From assembly GCA_044224215.1 (NCBI GenBank), contig JBGAKX010000092.1, positions 1-17,878 of the forward strand: DNA of 17,878 nucleotides, read 5' to 3'. The notes below the pieces were generated by a model that saw only the letters and a program-made list of their open reading frames with translations, made no database searches and was not told where the DNA came from. This DNA is from DAOMFM01 sp035429825. GTDB taxonomy: Bacteria > Acidobacteriota > Blastocatellia > UBA7656 > JADIYM01. Positions within the stretch are counted from its first letter, which is position 1; the number at the start of each line of letters is the position of its first letter. Shown piece after piece: positions 1 to 7,417 of this stretch. A program made the translations under genes and the position numbers.

Positions 1-2741
1 TGGCCGGTCAGCAGCGCGCCCTTTTGAGACACCATCGTGCCACCTTTCGTGACCTTCGCCGTCGAAGCACACGGGATGCCATCGAACAGCACAGTGACCT
101 GGTCGGTGAAGCGCATGCCGGTGACGACGACCTTCGAGCCACGCAGAACGACCGAGCTGATCTGCGCTTCACCCCGACCGCCGCTCGCCGGGTTCGACGG
201 ATCGCTCTCGGAACCGTCCGCGTAGCACGCCGTAACGGCAAAGTACGATCCGCCCGTGACCGTCGGACCGGTCGACGTCTGCGTTGGGGGCACCGACGTG
301 AACATGTTTCCAGGCGTGATCTGAATGGTCGGCGTGTTTCCGCGATACAGCTTGTACCCGGTCAACTCGGCGCGGCGCGCGATGCCTGCGGGCCCGCCCG
401 GAGCTTCCGTCACGACGGGACGCGACGAATCTGCCGCGCGTTGCGCGACAAAGAACCGCGGTGGTGGTGACGGATCCGCCGACGCAACATCCGGGGGATC
501 CCACGAGAGGTTGTACTGGTCGACGATCTTCAGCACGAAGCCGTCGTTCGTGTCGTCGCCGCCGTTGCGCCTGTCCTGGAACGCACCGGGCGTCACGGGG
601 AAATTCTGCGAGTAGACCTCGCCGCCGATGAAAACATTTCCCGAGAAGTCGACGTAGATCCCGACGCCCGACACCGTGTCCTCGGGATTCACGCCGCCAA
701 CGTACGTCGAATAGACGAACGCGTCACCAGCCGGCGTGAATTTCGATACGAAGACATCGTCGTCGCCACCGCCGTACACCGGCTGTATCGCGTTCGCAAC
801 GGGAAACTCGCGCGACGACGTGAATCCCATGATGTACGCCGAATTCGTGACGTCCACGCTCACGCCGTAACTCACGTCAAAGCCCTCGCCGCCGATATAT
901 GTCGAATAGACGAGCTGCGACAGGTTCGGATCGAGCTTGGCCAGGTACGCGTCGCTGTTCCCCCCGCCGTAGCTGGCCTGTATCGGCTGCGCGAGTGGAA
1001 AGTCGGTCGACGAGAGATTGCCCGTGACATAGACATAGCCGGCCGCGTCGGTATCGATGCCGTTCGCAAGGTCGTTGTCCGATCCTCCAAGGTACGTCGA
1101 AGCGAGAATTCGCCGACCGTCCGGTGAGAGCTTCGTGACAAAACCGTCGCCCTTGCCCTTGAGCGTGCCAATCAGTGGGGCGACCGTCGGAAAATCCGTC
1201 GACTGCGTGTATCCCGCGACGACGATCTGGTCCATTGGATCGACGGCGACACTGAGCGCCAGATCGTAGCCGGTACCTCCAAGGAAGGTCGAAAACGCGT
1301 ACGCCGTTGCGTGTCCGTCGACCTTTGTCACGAACGTGTCGGCGCATGAATCGTCAAAGCACCGTCCACCAGACTGAATTCCGAGCAGCGGGTTCGCGAT
1401 GGGGAAGTTCGTGGACGACGTTCCGCCAGTCAGCACGACGGCGCCGGTCGAATCGACCGCGATGCCCGTCAACCCGTCGGCCTGCGCGCCGCCGACGTAT
1501 GTGGCGTACACGAGCGCGTTGCCCGACGAATTCAGCCTGAGCAGAAACGAATCGAGCCCGCCGCCGGCGGTCGATTGCAGCGCATTCACCGTGGGAAAAT
1601 CGGGCGAGAATGTGATTCCGCCGACGACGATGTCGCCGGACGGATCGATCCCGATGCCGATACCCTTGTCGGTCTTGCGTCCGCCAAAATAGTCGGCAAA
1701 GACGAGACTCCTGCCGTCGGGCTGCAACTTGGCCACAAAGCCGTCGTATACGCCGCGGTTCAGCTGGCCGAGAGTGCCGGAGGCCGGAAAATCCGGCGAG
1801 AGCGTCAGCCCGGTGACATAACAGAAGCCATCGGCATCCGCCGTGACGCCGATGACGAAATCGTACGAGGACCCGCCAAGAAACGTCGAGTACTGGAGTG
1901 TGACGGTTGGATCGATGACGAGCGGCCGCGTGCGGTCGAACGCAGGAACATCGATGGAAACGGCCCTGGCGCCCTTGGCGACATAGCGCGCGCTCACGGT
2001 CCGCCTGTCCCGGCCGTCGTCCTGATACACGCACAACCGGTGCTTCCACGTTGCCCCGCCGTCCGTTCCAACGGCGATCGTGTCGGGGTCGAGCAGCGCG
2101 ACATCGCCTGAATGCTGGATCGTGATTGCGGTCGGATCGCCGCCCGGATTCACCACAAAATCGTACTCGAGCGAGCCGCCAGTCACGTGAAAGCGCAGGT
2201 CCACTCCAGGATAGAGATTGCGGTAGACGACACTCGCATACGAGGGAACCGACCGACGCCAAGCCGCCGGATCGGAACCGAGGAAATAATTCGAGACGAC
2301 GGATGACTTGTCCTCGGGCTCGATGGATACGACTGCGCTCCCCCCAGGAAACCTCAACCTTTCGTCAACGACAACGCCCTCGTCACTCGCAGCCGACGCG
2401 TGCGTCACGGTCGTTCGCGGATTCGATGCGACGCCCTTGGCGTGGGTCGCCGTGGCACGCGAGGAGAGAAGCGAAACCTCGCGGTCCGACAGCACGACGA
2501 TATAGTCGCGCAATCGCGCGACATACCGGACGCTTCTGTCGAACTGCCCCTGGTTTGGTTCAAAACCGCGCCCGCCGAACCCCGATGTCGCACCCGCCAC
2601 GCCCGCAAGAGGACTCGGCCTGGGGGATGGATCGACCGCATGCGAACGGAGACCTTTCTTCACCTTGTGGCCCGCGCCAGGCACGCTCCCGGGTGTGGTC
2701 AGAATCAGCAAGGCCGCGACAGTGGTGTAGAGCGTCCGCAT
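1..2741 (-). CDS. Secreted SBBP-repeat protein with DUF7948-like N-terminus (partial, 3' end outside window)
   Basis: Reading the minus strand by hand from the ATG at 2741 gives one uninterrupted frame of 913 codons that leaves the window at base 1. The C-terminus is missing. AGGAGG at 2752-2757, 10 nt before the ATG, supports the start. A short hydrophobic N-terminus (TVAALLILTT) suggests Sec export. Residues about 55-275 resemble the DUF7948 domain that often precedes SBBP repeats (FEPNQGQ near the start, LYPGVDLRF later). Residues about 282-742 hold seven SBBP repeats of about 63 residues, each with a YSTYLGG-like start, a DFP motif and a DxFVxKL-like end; these are predicted to form a beta-propeller. 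A fibronectin-like segment (GYKLYRG) and the beginning of an IPT-like segment follow. Its substrate or partner is unknown; an extracellular or surface role is inferred. It probably shares a transcript with the gene ending at 2807. Confidence 0.88.
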   Translation of the reverse strand, partial: MRTLYTTVAALLILTTPGSVPGAGHKVKKGLRSHAVDPSPRPSPLAGVAGATSGFGGRGFEPNQGQFDRSVRYVARLRDYIVVLSDREVSLLSSRATATHAKGVASNPRTTVTHASAASDEGVVVDERLRFPGGSAVVSIEPEDKSSVVSNYFLGSDPAAWRRSVPSYASVVYRNLYPGVDLRFHVTGGSLEYDFVVNPGGDPTAITIQHSGDVALLDPDTIAVGTDGGATWKHRLCVYQDDGRDRRTVSARYVAKGARAVSIDVPAFDRTRPLVIDPTVTLQYSTFLGGSSYDFVIGVTADADGFCYVTGLTLSPDFPASGTLGQLNRGVYDGFVAKLQPDGRSLVFADYFGGRKTDKGIGIGIDPSGDIVVGGITFSPDFPTVNALQSTAGGGLDSFLLRLNSSGNALVYATYVGGAQADGLTGIAVDSTGAVVLTGGTSSTNFPIANPLLGIQSGGRCFDDSCADTFVTKVDGHATAYAFSTFLGGTGYDLALSVAVDPMDQIVVAGYTQSTDFPTVAPLIGTLKGKGDGFVTKLSPDGRRILASTYLGGSDNDLANGIDTDAAGYVYVTGNLSSTDFPLAQPIQASYGGGNSDAYLAKLDPNLSQLVYSTYIGGEGFDVSYGVSVDVTNSAYIMGFTSSREFPVANAIQPVYGGGDDDVFVSKFTPAGDAFVYSTYVGGVNPEDTVSGVGIYVDFSGNVFIGGEVYSQNFPVTPGAFQDRRNGGDDTNDGFVLKIVDQYNLSWDPPDVASADPSPPPRFFVAQRAADSSRPVVTEAPGGPAGIARRAELTGYKLYRGNTPTIQITPGNMFTSVPPTQTSTGPTVTGGSYFAVTACYADGSESDPSNPASGGRGEAQISSVVLRGSKVVVTGMRFTDQVTVLFDGIPCASTAKVTKGGTMVSQKGALLTG

Positions 2742-2751
2742 CGCGATGTGA

Positions 2752-2757
2752 CCTCCT
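2752..2757 (-). promoter_or_regulatory. Ribosome binding site of the SBBP-repeat gene
   Basis: A perfect AGGAGG on the minus strand lies 10 nt upstream of the ATG at 2741. It fixes the start of a gene whose frame is not otherwise bounded inside the window. Confidence 0.75.
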
Positions 2758-2806
2758 TTGTCAACCGCAACAATCCCGGCCGCACGGAAGCCGACACAGG
2801 CGGGAG

Positions 2807-4399
2807 CTACTGATGTCTGTACACGAAGTTCGTGATGAGCCCGGATCCGTTCCGGATGGCGATCGTCACACTTGGCCTGGCGTTGGCGTAATCGAATGCC
2901 CGCTGCCCGTTTTCGAGCAATCCGCTCTGGACGATTTTGGTCGTGCCTCGCACGCGGGGCGACGTTGTGAATCCGATTCCGTCGATGAATACGGCCGTGG
3001 GATTCGAGAAGCCGTCTCCCTTGACCGTGAGCCGTTCGAGGGTGAGATCAACCGATGAGACCGTGGCGGGAATTGCGGCGAGCTCGGGTGACGGACCGCT
3101 TTCGGATCCGTCCGAGCCGACGGCCGTGACGACGTAGTACGTGAACGGCGACGCCCCGAACGACGTCTCGTCCTGCGACAGGCGGGCATAGAAGGTGGAT
3201 GGAGAAACGCGCACGCCGGGACGGTTTGAGACATAGACGTTGTAGCCAGCGATTCCTGGCGCTCCACGCTCCGACACCGCTGATGCGCCGCATGACGGTC
3301 CGATCGCCGGACGGCCAGGCGCAGTCACCTGTGTGACTGGATCGAGTTGGATGGTCGCGCTCGACGCAGTGAGAAATGCGTCAAGTCCCCTGGGGTGCCT
3401 CGCGAGACCGAAGCCCGGCGAGATGACGCCTGCCGCGGTCGTGACAAACGGGAAATATGGCCGGAACGGTGTCAGGGACGCCACCGGTACTTCGCAGAGG
3501 ATCCGCGTGCCGCTTTCGACGGAGAAGGACACCGGAACGACCGTCGGCTGGGAGCCATCGGGCCGCGGACTGAAGAAGAGCGATGAAATCTCGGTCGTAA
3601 ATCCCTCGCCCAGAATCTCTATCGTCGCCGAGTCCGACCCGCCACCTGGCGCGTTCGACGGGCAGATGGTCGATGGAGATACGCCCGTAATGACCGGAGA
3701 CGCAACCGCAGAACCCACGGCGACGGTCACGTCGTCGATGCCCCAGCTTTCATCACCCAGAAACTGCAGGTTCGAAGCAGAGAAGAGCAGTGCCAGCGAG
3801 CTCGACGTGTGTGGGAAGGTGAGCCGCATGTTGTATACGGCGTCCATCACCTGGCCGCGCACGAGCTCGAAGCCGAGCACGTCCGTTTCGGAAGCGCCCG
3901 TGCGAGGGAGGTTCGTGCTCGCCGGAAACGCGCCAGGGAATGACTGTGTGTCGTCCACCCGGTTGAACCCGTCGCCGTTGCTGAACGTGGTGTGGACGAG
4001 CGTCGCACCGTTCTCGATCGACAAATCCCACACGTCCGGACCACAGCAGCCCGCATTGCTTCCGTCCCACGAACGAATCGCATACAACCGAAAAGTGAGA
4101 AACACCTCGTCGTGCGCGGGAAGGTTCGTGAGTCCAAGCCGTTCCACGTCGTTTCCAAAGTCCCCCAGGAAACTTCCACGGAGCCCGCTGGGTGCAGCGG
4201 TGCGCTTTCGGATCGACCATTCCGGTCCGACGGCCGATTCGAAGTCGTTTTGGTAGAACGGCGCGGCCGATCCGTCTGGTTCACGACTCTGCGCAGACAG
4301 AGTCGAGCGCGAGCTGCCCGCAACCGGGCGTACGGACAGCGGGCACAGAGCCAGCACGCAAAGCGAAACGGCGATCGCTCGGACACGCGTGACGGACAT
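2807..4399 (-). CDS. Secreted multidomain protein: jelly-roll-like domain, IPT/TIG, fibronectin-like and IPT-like tail
   Basis: The product has 530 residues. The N-terminus is basic then hydrophobic (AIAVSLCVLALCPLSV), a good Sec signal peptide cleaved near residue 28. Residues about 45-230 form a beta-rich region starting FYQNDFES and ending SWGIDDVTV, like the lectin/jelly-roll domains of secreted bacterial proteins. Residues about 235-345 look like an IPT/TIG domain (VITGVSPS, GEGF). Residues about 365-450 are fibronectin-like (GYNVYVSN, YYVVTAVGSDGSES), and about 455-530 look like a second IPT-like unit (VKGDGF, VFIDGI). No sorting signal such as LPXTG or PEP-CTERM is visible. AGAGG at 4410-4414 lies 10 nt before the ATG. 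The gene ends 65 nt before the SBBP-repeat gene, whose tail has the same layout. Exact function is not recognised; a role in surface binding or adhesion is inferred. Confidence 0.85.
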   Translation of the reverse strand: MSVTRVRAIAVSLCVLALCPLSVRPVAGSSRSTLSAQSREPDGSAAPFYQNDFESAVGPEWSIRKRTAAPSGLRGSFLGDFGNDVERLGLTNLPAHDEVFLTFRLYAIRSWDGSNAGCCGPDVWDLSIENGATLVHTTFSNGDGFNRVDDTQSFPGAFPASTNLPRTGASETDVLGFELVRGQVMDAVYNMRLTFPHTSSSLALLFSASNLQFLGDESWGIDDVTVAVGSAVASPVITGVSPSTICPSNAPGGGSDSATIEILGEGFTTEISSLFFSPRPDGSQPTVVPVSFSVESGTRILCEVPVASLTPFRPYFPFVTTAAGVISPGFGLARHPRGLDAFLTASSATIQLDPVTQVTAPGRPAIGPSCGASAVSERGAPGIAGYNVYVSNRPGVRVSPSTFYARLSQDETSFGASPFTYYVVTAVGSDGSESGPSPELAAIPATVSSVDLTLERLTVKGDGFSNPTAVFIDGIGFTTSPRVRGTTKIVQSGLLENGQRAFDYANARPSVTIAIRNGSGLITNFVYRHQ

Positions 4400-4511
4400 A
4401 GGCTTGGAACCTCTAAGCCATGACCCCCGGGGAGGCTATCTCGAGTCGCACTGTTGACCGGCGGGTTCCTCCGAAAGCACAGAATGTGCCCCGGAATGCA
4501 AGACGAGCCCG

Positions 4512-4540
4512 ACACTATGCCCGTCGGCTACCGAAGTCAA
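4512..4540 (-). promoter_or_regulatory. Possible sigma70-type promoter for the gene starting at 4399
   Basis: On the minus strand TTGACT (4535-4540) and TAGTGT (4512-4517) are separated by 17 nt. The -35 matches 5 of 6 consensus bases but the -10 only 3 of 6. It would give a leader of about 105 nt. The rest of the 4400-4644 gap shows no recognisable riboswitch or small ORF. Confidence 0.3.
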
Positions 4541-4644
4541 CAGGCATGTCGTCCGCCGTGCTGCAGACGCTGGACCTTGTCTCGCCGGCGACAATCGACA
4601 TAAGGTTCTCGGGCATACAGTTTCAGCTAGTGAGGTTTGCTTGA

Positions 4645-5061
4645 ATGGGTTATTCAGAGTTGATGATTCGACCGTTCCGCGAGGAGCTGTCGCAGCTGGG
4701 TATCGAGGAGACACGAACTCCCGAGCAGGTTGAGGAGGCGCTGGCCTCGGACGGGACCGTGATGGTCGTCGTGAATTCGGTGTGCGGATGCGCGGCCGGC
4801 AAGGCGCGTCCGGGGATTGCGATGGCGCTGCAGAACAAGGTGCTGCCGAACCGTGTCGTGACGGTGTTTGCAGGCGCGGATATCGAGGCCACGGAGCGCG
4901 CTCGCGGCTATTTTGCGCCGTATCCGCCATCGTCGCCGCAGATTGCGATCATGAAGGACAAGAAGGTCCTCTTCATGCTCGAGCGGCACCAGATCCAGGA
5001 TCGTTCGGCCGACCAGATCGCCGCCGAACTGACCAACGCGTTCGAGGCGCACTGCGGGTAA
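4645..5061 (+). CDS. BrxA/BrxB family bacilliredoxin (YphP/YqiW type)
   Basis: The 138-residue product matches the bacilliredoxin family in length (about 140-145) and sequence throughout. Hallmarks are the start GYSELMIRPFREEL, the segment VVVNSVCGCAAG with the CxC redox pair Cys47-Gly48-Cys49, and PSSPQIAIMKD. A further Cys137 sits in the C-terminal EAHCG, a family feature. Members have a thioredoxin-like fold in the cytoplasm and act as thiol-disulfide isomerases. In bacillithiol-using bacteria they remove bacillithiol from proteins; whether this organism makes bacillithiol cannot be seen here. GAGG at 4632-4635 precedes the ATG. The gene stands alone on the plus strand, divergent from the secreted-protein gene and convergent with the pseudokinase gene. 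Confidence 0.93.
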   Translation: MGYSELMIRPFREELSQLGIEETRTPEQVEEALASDGTVMVVVNSVCGCAAGKARPGIAMALQNKVLPNRVVTVFAGADIEATERARGYFAPYPPSSPQIAIMKDKKVLFMLERHQIQDRSADQIAAELTNAFEAHCG

Positions 5062-5066
5062 AGATC

Positions 5067-5104
5067 GGCCGCAGATTTTCGCGAATCCGCGCAGATCTGC
5101 GGCC
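5067..5104. repeat. CGCAGAT-type 10-bp-period element, hairpin form (copy A)
   Basis: Perfect 10-bp arms GGCCGCAGAT (5067-5076) and ATCTGCGGCC (5095-5104) enclose an 18-nt loop. Inside, three decamers starting at 5071, 5081 and 5091 (GCAGATTTTC, GCGAATCCGC, GCAGATCTGC) share the pattern GC.GAT/GC.AAT with an exact period of 10. It fills the 48-bp gap between two convergent genes, so it may also act as a two-way terminator, though it lacks a U tract. A related copy lies at 10481-10507. Confidence 0.6.
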
Positions 5105-5109
5105 TGTCT

Positions 5110-7236
5110 CTATCCCGAGCCGCTGACCGGCACGACGCCCCAGTTCCAGACGGTGCGGCGATACTTGGACCAGGGGACGTCGCCCCATTCGCACGGACCG
5201 GCGACGAGGCACATCAGGTCGCCTGCGTCCGTGCCAACGACGATCTCGAGCCATCCGTCGACGTCGATGTCGCCGACAACCGCCGGGCCCGGCCGCCCCG
5301 ACACCGCACGCTCGTCGATGAGCTGGCCATCGCCGTTGAACACAAGCAACCGGTCCTGCGCGCCGGTCAGGATCTCGAGAAATCCGTCGCCGTTGAGATC
5401 AGCGATGACGGGCTCGGTGACCCACTGCCCTGGAATGTCGACCTTCCACCGCGTCTGACCCTGATCGTCGAGACAGATCAGCGCGCCCTGTTGCGCGCGA
5501 ATCGCAATGAGGATTTCGTAGCGGCCGTCGCCGTCGACGTCCGCACCGACCGGAGGCGACGCGCCAAATCCCCACGGCGGGATTGTCATCGAGTCGTCGC
5601 CGAGCACGATCTCGGTCTCCCACGCGAACTGCTCTTCACGCGTGAACGCGAGCAGGTGATACGAGAACTGCGTCGCGTGCTCGCGCCGAGCGACGTAACG
5701 CGGACGCACGATCAACCACGATTCGTTCGAGCGCGGCAGCACGAGCGGTACCTCGTCGCCTTCGACGGCCCGCCACCGGCCGCGTTGGTTGAACAGGATG
5801 AACGGACCGGGGCGCGGCAGGTCTCGCGCTCCGGGCTCGTGTGTCGGGTCGCCGTGCGGACCGGCGGGCGGCTGTAGCTCGATCAGGTGCGCGTCCTTGC
5901 GGAAGTTGCCGCGGCCGTCGATCTGCGACTCCATCGACAGCAGGAACTCGGGCTCGCCGTCGCGATTCAGGTCGCCAACTGCAGGCGCTGGCCAGCGCGG
6001 CGGTCCGCTCGCGTCGAATGCAGGAGCGGTCCACAGCGGCCGGCCATCCTCGGTCGCGAATGCGTAGAGCGTTCCCTTGCGGTCCATCGCAAAGACTTCC
6101 GAGCCCGTGGCTTCCGAGAATTCAATCGTCGCCGGCGACATCAGCATCGGGCGGATGACGCCCGACTCGGTCCTGAGCGGCCGCCGCCAGCGCAGCTCGC
6201 CGTCGTTCGTGTAGCAGTACACCCACCCGGTCTCGTAGCCGCAGATGATCCCGTGATGATGATCGCGGTCGATGTCGACCAGGACGGGCGATCCGACGAT
6301 TCCGGCCGGCGCTTCGATACGCCACAGTTGCTCGCCGAGCACCGCGTTGCCGCCGCGCGTGCGCCCCGCGCGGCGGTACGCGCGATCGAGGCCGTCGGCG
6401 AGCGCCGCCGGCGTCGGCCACAGCGCCTCTGCGCCGCGCGAGAGTCCATAGCGGAGCGCAGCCTCGAGCTCGTGCGGCGTCGAGCGCGGCAGCGGCGGCA
6501 GGTTCTGGTTGCCGCTCGAGACCAGCAGGTGCAGCGGCGCGGGCGCCTCGCTCGGTGGAAACAGACGCGCGCCCGAGAGCATCTCCCACGCGAGCGCCGC
6601 GAGCGCGTGAATGTCCGATGCCGTGCCGCTGATTGGAGCGATCCCCGCGGCGGGAGCCGGCGCGATCTCGCCAGCGCCAAAGTCGACGAGCACGGCGCGC
6701 TCCTGCGAGCCCTCGCTGACGACCCACACAGACTCGGGCGACAGAATGCCGTGGATGATCCCGCGCTCGTGGAGCGACTGGAGTCCGCGCGCAATGTCCA
6801 TCAGGAGCCTGAGCGCGCGCGGCGGCTCCATCGTGCCCTGCAGATCGAGCAGCGACCTGAGCGGTACGCCCGCCGGCCGCGTCGTGATCAGACAGACCGT
6901 TCCATCGGCCGCTCCCGCATAGCCCGAGACCGTCACGGTGTTCGGTTGCTGGAGCGCCGAGAAGTTGCGAAACACCCGGCTCAGCCGATCCATCTGCGGA
7001 AGGGGCGAGTCCCAGTCGATGCGGAAGATATGGACCAGCGTCGTTGTCTTGTCCGCCGGGCTCTGCGCTTCGAAGAGCGAGCGTTCGGGGTGCGACGCGA
7101 GAAGCCGGTTCAGCTGCAGATGCCCGAGACCCGACGCGGCGGCTTCGGTCGGCAGCAGCTGGCTGCCGCACGTCGGGCACGACGATGCCGTGGCCTCGAT
7201 TACGGGCCCGCACGTCAGACAGAAGAAGGGCCTCAT
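5110..7236 (-). CDS. Zinc ribbon - degenerate protein kinase - FG-GAP-like propeller fusion
   Basis: The product has 708 residues from the ATG at 7236, chosen because GGAG (7245-7248) lies 8 nt upstream and a promoter-like pair lies just beyond. The frame stays open up to 7398, but that extension would start upstream of the promoter. Residues 1-25 form a zinc ribbon (Cys6, Cys9, Cys20, Cys23). Residues about 41-290 follow the Ser/Thr kinase fold: LHERGIIHG at 155-163, DFG at 185-187 and SDIHALAALAWEMLSG in the alpha-F region. Key catalytic residues are missing: the VAIK lysine region reads LVHIF, HRDLKPxN reads HGILSPES, and no glycine loop is visible. Residues about 300-708 contain FG-GAP-like blades (VGDLNRDGEPEFL, ADVDGDGRYEIL, IADLNGDGFLEIL, GDIDVDGWLEIV) mixed with PQQ-propeller features. 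No signal peptide or membrane segment is seen, so a cytoplasmic scaffold or sensor is inferred. Confidence 0.85.
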   Translation of the reverse strand: MRPFFCLTCGPVIEATASSCPTCGSQLLPTEAAASGLGHLQLNRLLASHPERSLFEAQSPADKTTTLVHIFRIDWDSPLPQMDRLSRVFRNFSALQQPNTVTVSGYAGAADGTVCLITTRPAGVPLRSLLDLQGTMEPPRALRLLMDIARGLQSLHERGIIHGILSPESVWVVSEGSQERAVLVDFGAGEIAPAPAAGIAPISGTASDIHALAALAWEMLSGARLFPPSEAPAPLHLLVSSGNQNLPPLPRSTPHELEAALRYGLSRGAEALWPTPAALADGLDRAYRRAGRTRGGNAVLGEQLWRIEAPAGIVGSPVLVDIDRDHHHGIICGYETGWVYCYTNDGELRWRRPLRTESGVIRPMLMSPATIEFSEATGSEVFAMDRKGTLYAFATEDGRPLWTAPAFDASGPPRWPAPAVGDLNRDGEPEFLLSMESQIDGRGNFRKDAHLIELQPPAGPHGDPTHEPGARDLPRPGPFILFNQRGRWRAVEGDEVPLVLPRSNESWLIVRPRYVARREHATQFSYHLLAFTREEQFAWETEIVLGDDSMTIPPWGFGASPPVGADVDGDGRYEILIAIRAQQGALICLDDQGQTRWKVDIPGQWVTEPVIADLNGDGFLEILTGAQDRLLVFNGDGQLIDERAVSGRPGPAVVGDIDVDGWLEIVVGTDAGDLMCLVAGPCEWGDVPWSKYRRTVWNWGVVPVSGSG

Positions 7237-7244
7237 TTGGAGCG

Positions 7245-7248
7245 CTCC
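7245..7248 (-). promoter_or_regulatory. Ribosome binding site deciding the start of the pseudokinase fusion
   Basis: GGAG on the minus strand lies 8 nt before the ATG at 7236, whose first residues MRPFFCLTCG begin the zinc ribbon directly. The in-frame extension to 7398 has no comparable site. Confidence 0.6.
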
Positions 7249-7270
7249 ATAAGGAAGGGGGAACCCGAGT

Positions 7271-7299
7271 GTTATAGCGGCAGATGACGGGTCGCGCAA
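7271..7299 (-). promoter_or_regulatory. Probable promoter of the pseudokinase fusion gene
   Basis: On the minus strand TTGCGC (7294-7299) and TATAAC (7271-7276, 5 of 6 consensus) are 17 nt apart. Transcription would start near 7265, giving a leader of about 28 nt that includes the GGAG site. The -35 keeps only the TTG. Confidence 0.45.
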
Positions 7300-7348
7300 C
7301 TGCGGCGACGCGCACGGTCGCGATGCAACAAGCAGAGCTGGTGCTGAG

Positions 7349-7389
7349 AAAAAGCCCGGGGGCCGCGACCGATGACGGTCGTGGCCCCC
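7349..7389 (-). terminator. Rho-independent terminator of the amino acid permease gene
   Basis: A GC-rich hairpin spans 7358-7389, with arms of about 13-14 bp containing one G-T wobble and a 4-nt loop. Read on the minus strand it is followed by GGGC and then TTTTT (7349-7353). It lies about 30 nt past the permease stop codon and separates that transcript from the pseudokinase promoter. Confidence 0.82.
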
Positions 7390-7417
7390 AGGAACCAAGC
7401 TCGCTCAGGTGCGCGAG

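Noticed and set aside
500..1900. Regularly spaced similar DNA segments that might be read as a repeat array
   Set aside because: They are the coding repeats of the SBBP propeller (about 190 bp each) and diverge strongly at the DNA level; there are no identical repeats or spacers as in CRISPR.
1..2741. Apparent break-up of the left region into many short frames, suggesting a pseudogene
   Set aside because: Codon-by-codon reading of the minus strand from 2741 gives a single open frame to base 1; it only lacks a stop because the gene leaves the window.
4400..4644. A riboswitch (cyclic di-GMP type) in the leader of the secreted-protein gene
   Set aside because: Some hairpins can be drawn, but the conserved GEMM core motifs were not found.
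7237..7398. A longer start for the pseudokinase fusion
   Set aside because: It would overlap the promoter-like pair at 7271-7299 and the permease terminator, and it lacks a ribosome site; the zinc ribbon begins directly at the ATG at 7236.
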